Origin: DAIUFH01 sp036844705
GTDB taxonomy: Bacteria; Bacillota; Clostridia; Tissierellales; Tissierellaceae
Reading direction: 5' to 3'
Assembly (NCBI GenBank): GCA_036844705.1
Contig: DAIUFH010000002.1
Coordinates: 1-64,000, forward strand
DNA: 64,000 nt
How positions within the stretch are numbered: position 1 is the stretch's first letter; every line of letters begins with the position of its first letter. The notes under the pieces are model-generated. The model had not been told where the DNA came from. It ran no database searches and worked only from the letters and a program-made list of their open reading frames with translations. The translations under genes and the position numbers were made by a program. Of the stretch, positions 46,128 to 54,416 are shown in pieces.

Positions 46128-47180
46128 ATGAGAAAAATTGGGTTGTATATGATGTCGGTCTTAATAATAACTATTTTATTGCCTTCGGTTATTGTTAAGA
46201 CCCTTAATTTTGTACCTAAGGAAAACGTAGCATCAGGAGAAGGTTTTAAAAATATTATTGTAGAGAATCCTAAAAAAGAAACTTCGAAAGTAATTGTCTC
46301 AAGCGAACCGGTAACGGTAAATGATACAATTGATAAAATTAAGCTTTATAACCCATATGACGATTCTGTAGCAGAATTGGACCTAGAAGATTATATAAAG
46401 GGAGTTGTTGCAGCTGAAATGCCTGCTGAATTTCATATAGAGGCATTAAAAGCACAGGCAATAGCCGCTAGAACCTATGCCACAAGCAGAGCTATTAAGT
46501 ATTCGTCGGGACATTCAGATCATCCTGATGCACCTATTTGTAGTGGTATCCATTGCCAGGCATATCTTTCATTAGAAGAGTTAAGACAAATAAAAGGTGA
46601 AAGCTGGGTAGAGAATTATTGGGCAAAGATAGAGGAAGCAGTTGATTCTACAAAAGGGTTGTTGATTTATTACAATGGAGAGATTATAGAGCCTTTATAT
46701 CATTCAACAAGTGGAGGTATGACAGAGGATGCTGTAAATGTATTTGCTGCAGATACACCATATCTGAAAGCTGTTATTAGTCCATATGAGGAAGATGCTC
46801 CAAAATATAAGTCCACAGTAAATTTAACTGGAGAAGAATTTGTTTCTAAGATAATTAATAAATATCCAGATGCTAATATTACAAAAAATAATTTTTATGA
46901 ACAGATTAAGCTTATAGAAAAAACAGATAGTGGAAGAATCAAAAAAATTGCAATAGGAAAGCAAATTGTAGATGGAAGAGATCTTAGAGATTTATTTTCT
47001 TTAAATTCCACTAATTTTACCATAACTTATGATAAGAAGTTAAATCTAATAGAGATTGTTACCTATGGATTTGGTCATGGTGTTGGCATGAGTCAATGGG
47101 GAGCCAATGGAATGGCTAAAAAAGGAAGCGACTTTATAGATATATTGTCACATTATTATACTGGAATTGAAATAAGATAG
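46128..47180 (+). CDS. spoIID: stage II sporulation protein D (peptidoglycan lytic transglycosylase)
   Basis: A 350-residue sporulation protein anchored by one N-terminal helix (about 5-25), with a SpoIID/LytB catalytic domain. The region LEDYIKGVVAAEMPAEFHIE carries the catalytic glutamate, and AIAARTYATSRA, LYHSTSGGMTED and GFGHGVGMSQWGANGMA are conserved. It acts with SpoIIP and SpoIIM in engulfment. An upstream frame from 46035 lies in the repeats; ATG at 46128 follows GAGGGG. Confidence 0.94.
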   Translation: MRKIGLYMMSVLIITILLPSVIVKTLNFVPKENVASGEGFKNIIVENPKKETSKVIVSSEPVTVNDTIDKIKLYNPYDDSVAELDLEDYIKGVVAAEMPAEFHIEALKAQAIAARTYATSRAIKYSSGHSDHPDAPICSGIHCQAYLSLEELRQIKGESWVENYWAKIEEAVDSTKGLLIYYNGEIIEPLYHSTSGGMTEDAVNVFAADTPYLKAVISPYEEDAPKYKSTVNLTGEEFVSKIINKYPDANITKNNFYEQIKLIEKTDSGRIKKIAIGKQIVDGRDLRDLFSLNSTNFTITYDKKLNLIEIVTYGFGHGVGMSQWGANGMAKKGSDFIDILSHYYTGIEIR

Positions 47181-47283
47181 GATTTTCCTATCTTATTTTT
47201 TGACTAAATTTTTATAAAAATTTGCCTTCATATGTATGGATTTCTACATTGTGGAAATAATATTTACTAATGGAGGTGGACAA

Positions 47284-48123
47284 ATGAAAAATAAAATATT
47301 TTTATTCTTTAAACAAAACGGATTTTTAATCTTTCTTTTTATCTGTGTATGTGTAATCTCTGTTGGTACAATCTATATTGCAACGCAAGACCTAAGAACA
47401 GTTGAGAAATATAAAGAGGAAGATTTAGTTATTCTGGATGAAATAAAAGATATTGAGGAAGAAATTGCTCTTGAAAATATAGAGGTTTCATCTTCAGAAA
47501 ATCCAGAGGACGAATTAGTGAACGAAGAGGAGCCAGAGGAGCCAGAGAAGTCAGAGGAGTCAGAGAAGTCAGAGAAGTCAGAGGAGTTAGAGGAACCAGA
47601 AGAAATAGAAGAATTACCAGAAGATGGAGCTTTAGAGACAATAGGCAAAGATGACCTCGAATTTGTTGATGACTATGAGGAAGAAGAAAATGATACTGAT
47701 TTTGTTACAGATAAAGCTACATCCTATATGCTTCCCGTCGAGGGGGATGTTATTACAGAGTTTTCGTCAGACAAGTTGATCTACTCAAAGACCTTAGATG
47801 ATTGGAGAGCTCATGTAGGTATAGATATCAAGGCTTCGGCAGGAACAAAGGTAAAGGCTCCATTGAATGGTACAGTCAAAGAAGTAGTTGAGGATGACTT
47901 ATGGGGGATTATTATAGTAATTGATCATGGCAATGGTTTGGTTTCTAAAGTATCAAACTTAGGAACATCAGAAATGGTTAAACCAGGGATAACGGTAAAA
48001 AGAGGGGATTATATAAGTACTGTTGGTAATACAGCTTCTATAGAAATGGATATGGAACCACATATACATTTAGAAGTAACTAATAATGGTAAAATAGTAG
48101 ATCCTCGTTCTATTACCAATTAA
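47284..48123 (+). CDS. spoIIQ: SpoIIQ-like M23 (LytM) sporulation protein
   Basis: A 279-residue forespore membrane protein: cytoplasmic N terminus, one helix (about 14-33), a Glu/Ser/Pro-rich acidic linker (about 52-140), and a C-terminal LytM domain. The zinc ligands are all present: H177 and D181 in RAHVGIDIKA, and H260/H262 in EPHIHLEV. Bacillus SpoIIQ lost one ligand, while clostridial SpoIIQ keeps them, as here. Homologues bind SpoIIIAH to link mother cell and forespore. RBS GGAGGTGG. It lies between spoIID and spoIIID, the Bacillus order. Confidence 0.9.
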   Translation: MKNKIFLFFKQNGFLIFLFICVCVISVGTIYIATQDLRTVEKYKEEDLVILDEIKDIEEEIALENIEVSSSENPEDELVNEEEPEEPEKSEESEKSEKSEELEEPEEIEELPEDGALETIGKDDLEFVDDYEEEENDTDFVTDKATSYMLPVEGDVITEFSSDKLIYSKTLDDWRAHVGIDIKASAGTKVKAPLNGTVKEVVEDDLWGIIIVIDHGNGLVSKVSNLGTSEMVKPGITVKRGDYISTVGNTASIEMDMEPHIHLEVTNNGKIVDPRSITN

Positions 48124-48174
48124 AAGTGCATAAATATTTAATAAAGTCCCAAAATTCAAAGGGGGTTAAAATGA

Positions 48175-48429
48175 GTGAAAGATTATATAGAGGAAAGAGC
48201 TTTAGAGATTGCAAAATACATACTAAGTGAAGGCGCCACAGTTAGGCAGGCAGCAGGGATATTTGGCGTAAGTAAAAGCACGGTTCACAAGGATGTAACA
48301 GAACGTCTCCCTAAGATAAACCCTCTTGTAGCTTCTATGGTCAAACAAGTACTAGAGACTAATAAGGCTGAAAGACATATAAGGGGTGGCAAGGCTACAA
48401 AACTTAAATATAAGGCTGTAAAAGCATAA
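48175..48429 (+). CDS. spoIIID: stage III sporulation transcriptional regulator SpoIIID
   Basis: An 84-residue mother-cell DNA-binding protein. The helix-turn-helix is ATVRQAAGIFGVSKSTVHKD and the basic C-terminal helix is RHIRGGKATKLKYK. GTG start at 48175 behind GGGGG at 9 nt. It precedes mbl as in Bacillus. Confidence 0.95.
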   Translation: MKDYIEERALEIAKYILSEGATVRQAAGIFGVSKSTVHKDVTERLPKINPLVASMVKQVLETNKAERHIRGGKATKLKYKAVKA

Positions 48430-48456
48430 GGCTTCATGAAAATGAAGTCTTTTAAT
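48429..48456 (+). terminator. terminator of spoIIID
   Basis: Stem AGGCTTCAT / ATGAAGTCT (one wobble) with GAAA loop and T-rich tail, overlapping the stop codon. Confidence 0.75.
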
Positions 48457-48544
48457 TTTTTTGAAATTTATTTAAAAAAAAGAAGGAATTTAAGGATTCT
48501 TGTAGAATATTATCATGATAAGCATAAATAGAAGGAGGATTTTT

Positions 48545-49570
48545 ATGGGGGCTTTAAGGGCAGATGTAGGAATAGATTTAGGAACGGCTAGTATTCTAGT
48601 CTATGTTAAAGGTAAGGGTATAGTATTAAAGGAGCCTTCGGTTGTTGCTATAGATCAGCATACTAATAAGTTTCTTGCTGTGGGAGAAGATGCACGAAAG
48701 ATGCTTGGACGAACACCAGGCAATATTATTGCTATACGTCCTTTGAAGGATGGTGTTATCTCTGATTATAATATAACTGAAAGAATGTTAAAATATTTTA
48801 TACAAAAATCACTTGGAAAGATGATACTAAAGCCAAGACTTATCGTTTGTGTCCCAAGCGGAGTAACGGAAGTTGAAAAGAGAGCGGTTATAGAGGCTAG
48901 TAATGAAGCGGGAGCCATTAAGACATATCTAATAGAAGAACCTATTGCGGCTGCAATTGGAGCTGGATTAGATATTACAGAAGCACATGGGAATATGATT
49001 GTAGATATTGGCGGTGGGACTACTGATGTTGCGGTTATCTCGCTTGGCGGAATAGTACTAAGTAGATCTATAAAGATAGCTGGTGATGAATGTGATGAGG
49101 CTATTACAAGATATATTAGAAAGAAATATAATATGATGATAGGAGAAAGATCCTCCGAGACATTAAAGGTCAATGTAGGCTGTGCTTATCCATACGAAGT
49201 GGAACAATATATGGAAGTTAAAGGTAGAAACTTACTTACTGGACTTCCTATGAACGTAGAAGTTTCTTCTAATGATATGCTTGAAGCATTAAGTGAACCA
49301 ATCAACGAGATAATTGAAGCTGTCCATGAGGTGTTGGAAAATACACCACCTGAATTAGCTGCGGATATTAGTAATAGGGGCATATTGATGACAGGTGGGG
49401 GAGCCCTTCTTTATGGTTTGGACAAGCTAATAGAAAAAACTACAGGCATAACAACTAAAGTAGCAGATGATCCGGTAGAGTGTGTTGCAATAGGAACAGG
49501 AAAGTCCCTAGACTGGGTAGAGGTTTTAGAAAAAAGCATGCAGGAAGGTCAAAGTTCAAGATTCAGATAA
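48545..49570 (+). CDS. mbl: rod-shape-determining protein MreB/Mbl
   Basis: A 341-residue bacterial actin guiding cell-wall synthesis. Phosphate loops VGIDLGTASILVY and MIVDIGGGTTDVAVISLGG, and the adenosine motif GILMTGGGALLYGLD, are intact. The ATG at 48545 has AAGGAGG upstream; the frame opens earlier at 48515 without an RBS. Its position after spoIIID identifies it as the Mbl paralogue. Confidence 0.94.
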   Translation: MGALRADVGIDLGTASILVYVKGKGIVLKEPSVVAIDQHTNKFLAVGEDARKMLGRTPGNIIAIRPLKDGVISDYNITERMLKYFIQKSLGKMILKPRLIVCVPSGVTEVEKRAVIEASNEAGAIKTYLIEEPIAAAIGAGLDITEAHGNMIVDIGGGTTDVAVISLGGIVLSRSIKIAGDECDEAITRYIRKKYNMMIGERSSETLKVNVGCAYPYEVEQYMEVKGRNLLTGLPMNVEVSSNDMLEALSEPINEIIEAVHEVLENTPPELAADISNRGILMTGGGALLYGLDKLIEKTTGITTKVADDPVECVAIGTGKSLDWVEVLEKSMQEGQSSRFR

Positions 49571-49600
49571 AAAAGGAGTTGCGTTTAAGCAACTCCTTTT
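49571..49600. terminator. bidirectional terminator
   Basis: A 12-bp perfect stem, AAAAGGAGTTGC / GCAACTCCTTTT, loop GTTTAA, between convergent mbl and the 952-aa gene. Confidence 0.85.
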
Positions 49601-49605
49601 GCTTC

Positions 49606-52464
49606 TTATTTATTATTAGCTATTTTTGGTTTTTCAAATAATTTTATGATTTCGTAGGATATATTGTTGTCATTTGCAACGAATTCTACTACTGATATAT
49701 CATAAATATCTTCAGGCTTTTCCATCTTTTTAGTATTTAACTGAATATATCTTACACCATCGATAATCTCAGAATTTGTAGTATTGCTGCCTTGTACAAC
49801 AAATATATTCTTACCATTTTCTTTTGCTTCTACTAGTTTAGTATGAAGTAAATCTGCCTCTAATTTATCTGAAAATCCATTGGCTCCAAATATAGGGGTT
49901 GGTAGGAACAATATAAAATTACTTTCCTGTTTATTCTTTAAATCTTCAATAAGCTTGAACCATTGATTTGGTTCTGTTGCTCTAATACCACCCTTTGATG
50001 AATTGATATTAAAGAAGATTACATCATTGTGCTTTGCTGTACTATAGGATTTAGATGTATCGATAAATGTATAGTTATTAAGCCCGGAAGTAAATTCAGG
50101 AGATGCCCCATTTAACAATACTCCAATTTTATTATTTGAAATTCTTGACCTAATCGTTGATGTAGCATCATAGCCCACCAATTTATTTAGTCCCTTTGGT
50201 TCAGATACTACAATAAATGAAAAACCATTTTCAGCTACAGGTTGTTTTGTAGCCAAATCGTCTTTTATTTCAGTAGGTGTAGGAAGTGTCAGATTACCTA
50301 TAGGAGATGGGTAATGAGCTGACAGTCCATCAAATAATATTTGTCCTGTTGGTTTTTTCAGTCCATCTGTTTCTGCAACATATATTCTTTGAAGCTTCAC
50401 TGGGTAGCTTGCCTGTGATGGAATATCTACTGTAAGATATCTCCAATCGGTAAAATCGATAGTCTTAGCAAAATCTACTACATGTTCAACGCCCTTTGCA
50501 TCTGTCAAATTGGCTCTTAACCAAGTACCACTGCCATCACCTTTTACCCATAGTCCTAATTTCTTAGGATAGTCAGGAAGTGTTAGACCTGGATTTCCTT
50601 TTTCACTAAATTTTGCATAAGCAGCCCTAGTGCCCTCACCTTGAGTAAAATCATAATTTAAACTTAAGCTGTATTTTCCTTCGTTAGCATCACTGCTTTG
50701 AGTTAAACTACCCTTTGCAGTTTCAGGATAAGCAGAAAAGCTGTAATTTTGAATATTTTCAAATCCATCTATCAATGTGCCTTTAGATCCTACAGAAACT
50801 AATATATTTTCTACACTATTTCCTACATATGCAGATATAGCGCCTCCAGCACTTACATCCTTGCTATAGAATTTACCATCTCTTACTTCTCCAATTTCTC
50901 CAAGAACATTAAATACAATATCTTCTAAATAAATCTTGGCTTTAGTTCCCTTAGCATCCTTACCATAGAATTCATTAAATTTATATTCGCTGTTTATATC
51001 AACATTGATACGAGGAGTATCATATAAAATATCTTTTACCTCTCCTAGTACGTTTAATTCCATTTCACCAACGATACCATCATATTCAGCTACTATTTTA
51101 CCTTTACCTTCTGACGATGCTTTAAACTTATTTCCTTCAAAAGTACCGTCTAAATCTACAGCTGACAATTTTATTTCGCTATCATTTAAATCAATAGGGT
51201 TGTAGTTTCTGTCATAACCCTTAACCTTGATAGAACGTGTTGTGTTTAGAAACATTTTGTTGTCATCTGTGCTCAGTTTAAGATGTGCCAATTCTTCCAC
51301 TGGTGCATTTGAAAAAACGCCAACTGCATTGACTACTGAACGTTCTCCACCATCAGAAGGCTTATTTACAACAACTGATTTCTCTTCATCCTTTGGTTTT
51401 ATCGCCATAGTGGTGGATCCACCACCATCCAAATTTAGAGCGTTATATGCGCCTAAATCCCTTAAAATAGCACCAAACATTTCCTGGCTAACCCCTTTAA
51501 AGGATGTATCTCTACCATCTATAGTAGCAAGAATCAACTCTGTACTATCCTTGTTTATACCAATACCTGTTCTAGGCTCATTTCCTTTACTATTTATATT
51601 TGTAAGTGATAATTCTCCGTTTTTTAGTATTATACTTCCTCCACCAATAGCAAATTTGATGCTTTCCAAATCTGGTACTGTAGATAGCTCAAGATTTACA
51701 CTGTCACCTACTTCAAAACTGTTTAGAGATGTATTTCTTACAGCTAGTACATACGCTTCTCCGTCCTTAGGAATTTCGAAGGCTTCGCCACCAGTTCTCT
51801 TACCAGATACAATTCCATCTACTATTAAAACTTCTGTTAAGTCCTGATGAAATTTGTTGCCGATAGAGCTTGTACCCCAATTCTTGTTCAAAAGAGTTAT
51901 TGTGCTAAAGTCTTCAGTAACCTTATTTAGTGTATTAATAATTACTTGATTTCCTTTATTAAGATTAGTTGCAACCATTTTTCTATCTAAGTAATCTATA
52001 TTTGCCTTATCACCGTTTGTTATGTATAAGGTTGGAAGTGCCCATTCAAGCTCGATAGGTGATGAGATTAGTTCACCATCATTTATCATCGTTCCAAGAG
52101 AAGACGGTAGGGGTTTGTAGTTAAAATAATCCCCGTTTATAGCTGCAACAGCTCCACTTTTATCGACCATTGTACTTACCTTGTCTCTCGATGGAATACC
52201 ATTGGGATTCATAAGTCCCTTCAATTCAGTGTACTCATCGGTTAAGTCGATTCTTATAACGTTAATATTTAGCCATCCTGATTCTGTAAACTTTCTTAAA
52301 TTTTCATGTTTTATCCCAGAGGATATATTTTGAGAATTCGTAGTTTCGTATATTATCCTAGGCATCGTAACCGTGATTTTATTGGCCAACACTGGAGCTG
52401 TAGAAGTAAATATTGTAGTGGCAGCCAATAAAGATATAAAAGCTTTTCTTGTTCCTTTTTTCAT
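49606..52464 (-). CDS. phosphodiester glycosidase family (NAGPA-like) exported protein
   Basis: A 952-residue exported protein: signal peptide 1-27, then a phosphodiester-glycosidase/NAGPA domain (about 60-395) with AAINGDYFN, RTGIGINKDSTELILATIDG and NALNLDGGGSTTMAIK, which are the conserved family blocks. Next come Ig-like segments (about 400-575), a beta-sandwich like a carbohydrate-binding module (about 575-730), and a C-terminal domain resembling a degenerate metallophosphoesterase. It probably trims or binds a wall or surface glycopolymer. RBS AGGGGTG before the ATG. No SLH or LPxTG anchor is visible. Confidence 0.8.
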   Translation of the reverse strand: MKKGTRKAFISLLAATTIFTSTAPVLANKITVTMPRIIYETTNSQNISSGIKHENLRKFTESGWLNINVIRIDLTDEYTELKGLMNPNGIPSRDKVSTMVDKSGAVAAINGDYFNYKPLPSSLGTMINDGELISSPIELEWALPTLYITNGDKANIDYLDRKMVATNLNKGNQVIINTLNKVTEDFSTITLLNKNWGTSSIGNKFHQDLTEVLIVDGIVSGKRTGGEAFEIPKDGEAYVLAVRNTSLNSFEVGDSVNLELSTVPDLESIKFAIGGGSIILKNGELSLTNINSKGNEPRTGIGINKDSTELILATIDGRDTSFKGVSQEMFGAILRDLGAYNALNLDGGGSTTMAIKPKDEEKSVVVNKPSDGGERSVVNAVGVFSNAPVEELAHLKLSTDDNKMFLNTTRSIKVKGYDRNYNPIDLNDSEIKLSAVDLDGTFEGNKFKASSEGKGKIVAEYDGIVGEMELNVLGEVKDILYDTPRINVDINSEYKFNEFYGKDAKGTKAKIYLEDIVFNVLGEIGEVRDGKFYSKDVSAGGAISAYVGNSVENILVSVGSKGTLIDGFENIQNYSFSAYPETAKGSLTQSSDANEGKYSLSLNYDFTQGEGTRAAYAKFSEKGNPGLTLPDYPKKLGLWVKGDGSGTWLRANLTDAKGVEHVVDFAKTIDFTDWRYLTVDIPSQASYPVKLQRIYVAETDGLKKPTGQILFDGLSAHYPSPIGNLTLPTPTEIKDDLATKQPVAENGFSFIVVSEPKGLNKLVGYDATSTIRSRISNNKIGVLLNGASPEFTSGLNNYTFIDTSKSYSTAKHNDVIFFNINSSKGGIRATEPNQWFKLIEDLKNKQESNFILFLPTPIFGANGFSDKLEADLLHTKLVEAKENGKNIFVVQGSNTTNSEIIDGVRYIQLNTKKMEKPEDIYDISVVEFVANDNNISYEIIKLFEKPKIANNK

Positions 52465-52557
52465 TAAACATCACCCCTCTAGTAATTAGTTGTAATTACA
52501 TTAATTATATAAATTGCATGTCTCAATATGGTTACAAATACATTACAAGTTTATTAA

Positions 52558-52600
52558 ATAACAATTAACAATTAAGAACTAAGAGGTAAGAGCTATGAAC
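52558..52600. repeat. short heptad array
   Basis: AACAATTAACAATTAAGAACTAAGAGGTAAGAGC-type 7-mers upstream of the 952-aa gene. Confidence 0.65.
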
Positions 52601-52608
52601 AGTCCAAT

Positions 52609-52965
52609 TTAAGTTAATAAATCTGTTATGTCTCGTATAAACTGGTCTTTTCCTTTGACTTTACCTTTCCACCCAGACAGTACCATTTCAAGTAGCAGCA
52701 TTTTGAAGACGTTATCCATGAAATCAGCGTTCCTATGTACTGTCAGCAGAACAAAAATGATTTCATAAAGCTGTTCTTTGGAGAGACGCTCAATCAGCAT
52801 TTTCATCATGCCTATGTCCATGCGCTTTTCATCTGGCGTACAAATCAAGTACCACCACCCAGGATGTAGCTCAACCCATTTCAGAAAACGGATTGTATGC
52901 TTGTCTCTTCCTGTTAGATTTTTTATGCTTTCATTTCCTCCCAATTTGATTTTCTCGTTGTTCAT
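52609..52965 (-). CDS. hypothetical protein, 118 aa
   Basis: A 118-residue soluble protein with no family that I recognise. It has a Trp-rich stretch, FLKWVELHPGWWYLICTPDE, and two amphipathic helices (MMKMLIERLSKEQLYEIIFVLL and FMDNVFKMLLLEMVLSGW). GGAGGTGG lies 5 nt before the ATG at 52965, so the gene looks real. Base composition is less AT-rich than its neighbours, suggesting recent acquisition. It is divergent from a small XRE regulator, which may control it. Confidence 0.6.
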   Translation of the reverse strand: MNNEKIKLGGNESIKNLTGRDKHTIRFLKWVELHPGWWYLICTPDEKRMDIGMMKMLIERLSKEQLYEIIFVLLTVHRNADFMDNVFKMLLLEMVLSGWKGKVKGKDQFIRDITDLLT

Positions 52966-53087
52966 AAAAACCACCTCCAAAATCCACTAATAAGTGTGAT
53001 ATTACATCTAATATATAAATAATACATGAAATAAGGGAATCCGTCAAGAGTATATTTACATATTTAAGTGTGAAAATGTTTTTTTAT

Positions 53088-53116
53088 TTGAAATATTCCA
53101 CTATAAAGTGTATAAT
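53088..53116 (+). promoter_or_regulatory. sigma-A promoter of the XRE gene
   Basis: TTGAAA (53088-53093), 17-bp spacer, TATAAT (53111-53116). TAAGTGTGA occurs at about 52989 and again at about 53065, a possible operator pair. Confidence 0.75.
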
Positions 53117-53140
53117 TATTTATCAAAGGAGATGAAAATT

Positions 53141-53353
53141 ATGAGTATGGCATTAAAAATTAAAATGATTTTACTTGAAAGAGATATGACGATAAAACAA
53201 TTAAGTGAAAAATTAGGATATAAAGGTAACAACTTATATAATAAACTTGATAGGGATAATCTAAGTGAGAAGGAATTAAAGAAAATAGCTGACGCATTGG
53301 ATTGCGATTATGATGGGATTTTTACTTTTCGAGATACCGGAAAACAGATATAA
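53141..53353 (+). CDS. small XRE-family (HTH) regulator
   Basis: A 70-residue Cro/C1-type helix-turn-helix protein: MTIKQLSEKLGYKGNNLYNK forms the HTH, and the rest completes a five-helix domain with no effector part. AAAGGAG precedes the ATG at 53141; the frame opens at 53108 upstream of the RBS. Probably represses its own promoter or the divergent 118-aa gene. Confidence 0.8.
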   Translation: MSMALKIKMILLERDMTIKQLSEKLGYKGNNLYNKLDRDNLSEKELKKIADALDCDYDGIFTFRDTGKQI

Positions 53354-53393
53354 AAATACTGTCTTTGTTATGTTAACAGTATTCAAAAAATAA

Positions 53394-53423
53394 AAAAATG
53401 GCTTGAAGCTTCAAGCCATTTTT
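53394..53423. terminator. bidirectional terminator between XRE gene and tRNA-Pro
   Basis: Perfect 30-bp palindrome AAAAATGGCTTGAAG / CTTCAAGCCATTTTT. It serves the XRE gene on the plus strand and tRNA-Pro on the minus strand. Confidence 0.85.
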
Positions 53424-53427
53424 AAAA

Positions 53428-53504
53428 TGGTCGGGGTGAGAGGATTTGAACCCCCGGCCCCATGGTCCCAAACCACGTGCGCTACCAAACTGCGCTACAC
53501 CCCG
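53428..53504 (-). tRNA. tRNA-Pro (anticodon TGG)
   Basis: A 77-nt tRNA with CCA encoded. Acceptor CGGGGTG / CACCCCG, the GTGGTTTGGGACCAT anticodon arm gives TGG, and GGTTCAAATCC is the T loop. Confidence 0.95.
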
Positions 53505-53780
53505 AAATATGTTGTTTATTTAGTCAACTACTATATTATAATAAATTTTATGAAAGAATGCAAGTATAAAATTTATTAAATAAAAGTTATTTTTTTGTTA
53601 ACTATTATAGTATAATCCATAAGTAAATTAATTGCAATAGGTTATTTTCTTGAATTTTGAAGTATTTTTCATGTCTAAATTTATTATTTCCATGTATTAG
53701 ATTAATACTCATGAATGCTAGATTTTAATCACTGTTTCTATATTTTGCAATGTATTAAAGCATCTTTTTGAATATTTTTG

Positions 53781-54065
53781 TATTTAATGTTACTATTCAC
53801 AGTTAATCACAGCAGATAAAGAAAAATGATAAAAATCCTAAGGGAACATTTGCAGGAGTGACTATAATTCTTAGTGAATGGAAGATAAAAATCCGTTAAG
53901 CAGCTTTCATGTCCCTAAAGATAGACCACTAAGGGAATTGAAAGATGTAGGATTTTTGTCTGGAATGAGCTATAGAATTATTCATCTCCGAAACCGTGAG
54001 TGTGTATTTTTATCATTTTTCGATTTTACACAATTTAAAGGTACTGTGAATAGTAACTATTTAAT
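53781..54065. mobile_element. MITE-like element with 15-bp terminal inverted repeats and 8-bp target duplication
   Basis: GTTACTATTCACAGT (53789-53803) and its exact reverse complement ACTGTGAATAGTAAC (54043-54057) bound a 269-bp element. TATTTAAT flanks it on both sides (53781-53788 and 54058-54065), a perfect 8-bp target-site duplication. Inside lies a second perfect 16-bp inverted repeat (53821-53836 with 54006-54021). No transposase is encoded; the 73-codon frame at 53878-54099 runs across the right terminus and is not convincing. The remaining sequence between tRNA-Pro and the element (53505-53780) is featureless AT-rich DNA. Confidence 0.75.
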
Positions 54066-54095
54066 ATTGATTTGTCTTTATTATCTTAAAAACAT

Positions 54096-54124
54096 TTGAC
54101 TAAGAAATTCTAATATGCTAGAAT
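54096..54124 (+). promoter_or_regulatory. sigma-A promoter of the SAM riboswitch-metK unit
   Basis: TTGACT (54096-54101), 17-bp spacer, TAGAAT (54119-54124), about 50 bp before the aptamer. Confidence 0.75.
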
Positions 54125-54171
54125 TAGGTGTAATCAAAAATTAGATACTAAAAAATTGAATACTAATAATG

Positions 54172-54319
54172 ACCTTATTGAGAGCGATGGAGGGAATGGG
54201 CCCGATGATATCCGGCAACCTTGTATTATACAAAGGTGCTAAATCCCACAGAAATGGATTTTCTGAAAGATGAGGTAAAGTACATAATACGCCTTTCCTT
54301 TCGGACGAGGTGTTTTTTT
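54172..54319 (+). promoter_or_regulatory. SAM-I (S-box) riboswitch with terminator
   Basis: The S-box core is present: TTGAGAGCGATGGAGGGAAT, GGGCCCGATGATATCCGGCAACC, AAGGTGCTAAATCC and a closing GATGAGG that pairs with CCTTAT to form P1. A terminator ACGCCTTTCC..GGACGAGGTGT with seven T follows (54288-54319). High SAM would stop transcription before metK. Confidence 0.95.
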
Positions 54320-54382
54320 ATGACCTAACTAAATTTGCACACTATGTAAGTGAACAAATTTGGCTAACGTATTAGACTTATA
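54313..54382 (+). promoter_or_regulatory. post-terminator leader element, copy 2
   Basis: TTTTTTTATGACCTAAC (54313-54329) is identical to the murI leader at 16508-16524, and ATTTGGCTAACGTAT..ACTTATA (54358-54382) matches 16586-16610 at 20 of 25 positions. Between them AAATTTG and CAAATTT can form a hairpin. It ends 34 bp before the metK start. Confidence 0.6.
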
Positions 54383-54416
54383 TTTTTGTGATTAATTTAT
54401 AGGAGGATAAAAATAA

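Noticed and set aside
53878..54099. 73-codon reading frame inside the MITE-like element
   Set aside because: It has no RBS, its codons come from the inverted repeats, and it runs across the right terminus into flanking DNA. No protein family motif is visible.
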